From: Chitinophagales bacterium
GTDB lineage: Bacteria; Bacteroidota; Bacteroidia; Chitinophagales; UBA8649
DNA: 64,000 bases
Reading direction: 5' to 3'
Assembly: GCA_020635995.1 (NCBI GenBank)
Contig: JACJYS010000003.1
Span: 86,001-150,000, forward strand
A model generated the notes under the pieces. It made no database searches. It was given only the letters and a program-made list of their open reading frames with translations, and was not told the origin of the DNA. This document shows positions 61,632-64,000 of the stretch, one piece after another. The position numbers and the translations under genes were made by a program. How positions within the stretch are numbered: position 1 is the stretch's first letter; each line of letters begins with the position of its first letter.

Positions 61632-61666
61632 AAAAAAGCCCTTTGTAAAAATATACAAAGGGCTTT
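61632..61666 (-). terminator. Rho-independent terminator of the rRNA operon
   Basis: AAAGCCCTTTGTA (61635-61647) and TACAAAGGGCTTT (61654-61666) form a 13-bp stem with a six-base loop. On the minus strand it is followed by a run of T. It is placed just after 5S, as expected for the operon end. Confidence 0.85.
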
Positions 61667-61676
61667 AGAAAAGGAT

Positions 61677-61783
<107 letters not shown>

Positions 61784-61904
61784 AGAGTTTACCGAATATT
61801 TAGCTATTTAGCTGAATAGCTTGTTCGCTTATCAGCTTATCTACTTTTTAGCTATATTACTATCGGTATTAATAATTTATGACAAATTGAAAATTAAGAT
61901 TAAA

Positions 61905-64000
<2,096 letters not shown>

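Noticed and set aside
61784..61904. tRNA gene in the 23S-5S spacer
   Set aside because: No cloverleaf or TTCGA-type T-loop is visible; the spacer is AT-rich.

Overview
The window is an AT-rich, gene-dense piece of a Bacteroidota (Bacteroidetes) chromosome, and the class below phylum is not resolved. The evidence is a type IX secretion (T9SS) gene set: a PorP/SprF-family membrane protein, two giant surface proteins with gliding-motility-type C-terminal domains, and a protein with a type A sorting domain. Phylum-typical TAnnTTTG -7 promoter boxes, several small lipoproteins and family members common in the phylum (GWxTD, WbqC, carboxypeptidase-regulatory-like, MbnP/MbnH) support this. The right end is the 3' two thirds of a 23S rRNA gene followed by 5S rRNA, both on the minus strand.

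Layout. 1-1020: a cassette-like unit of a DUF2188 gene and a TIR-like conserved hypothetical, bounded by similar hairpin motifs. 1.2-9.2 kb: housekeeping genes (maf, an AI-2E-type permease, a YceI lipoprotein, dnaK, rpoN, a membrane protein, truB), with a 630-bp hairpin-rich gap before dnaK. 9.3-26.4 kb: a surface-adhesin locus. It holds a 9.36-kb gene with 47 tandem copies of a 156-bp (52-residue) unit, broken by two +2 insertions in T runs, then an sprF-like gene, then a 2194-residue adhesin with two further repeat families. 26.5-31.7 kb: ribF, a DUF4143 ATPase, a lipoprotein, holA, AMP nucleosidase, an HsdR-N-like nuclease-fold protein and a small HExxH membrane protein. 31.8-34.5 kb: a stand-alone RnfD/NqrB-like protein, a DUF2330 protein and a 60-residue protein, flanked by two related palindromes. 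34.5-37.8 kb: an LpxL-like acyltransferase, a Cys-rich small protein and an MbnP/MbnH pair (copper site built by a di-heme enzyme). 37.8-49.9 kb: GWxTD, WbqC, rluB, carboxynorspermidine synthase-like, TonB-like, TPR and carboxypeptidase-regulatory-like envelope proteins, a T9SS cargo, glyS, two lipoproteins, ahcY and a RidA-family gene. 49.9-56.4 kb: a VWA protein, homogentisate dioxygenase, two MarC paralogues, an SRPBCC protein and an aldehyde dehydrogenase. 56.5-57.9 kb: a Fic-family gene flanked by two copies of one hairpin. 58-61.4 kb: a fused 2-oxoacid dehydrogenase E1, an M23 peptidase and a haem-binding protein. 61.4-64 kb: a dispersed repeat, the rRNA terminator, 5S and 23S.

How the parts work together. 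The adhesin locus is the main accessory feature: SprF-type proteins accompany SprB-like adhesins that are exported by T9SS through their C-terminal domains. The most notable points are the homogenised 47-unit array with its 1716-bp higher-order duplication and two homopolymer frameshifts; a sigma-54-like promoter for dnaK next to the divergent rpoN gene; the MbnP/MbnH pair with a small Cys-rich neighbour; a Fic protein whose motif begins with Gln instead of His; and several small palindromic repeat families flanking accessory genes. No CRISPR array, tRNA gene, transposase or phage gene was seen.
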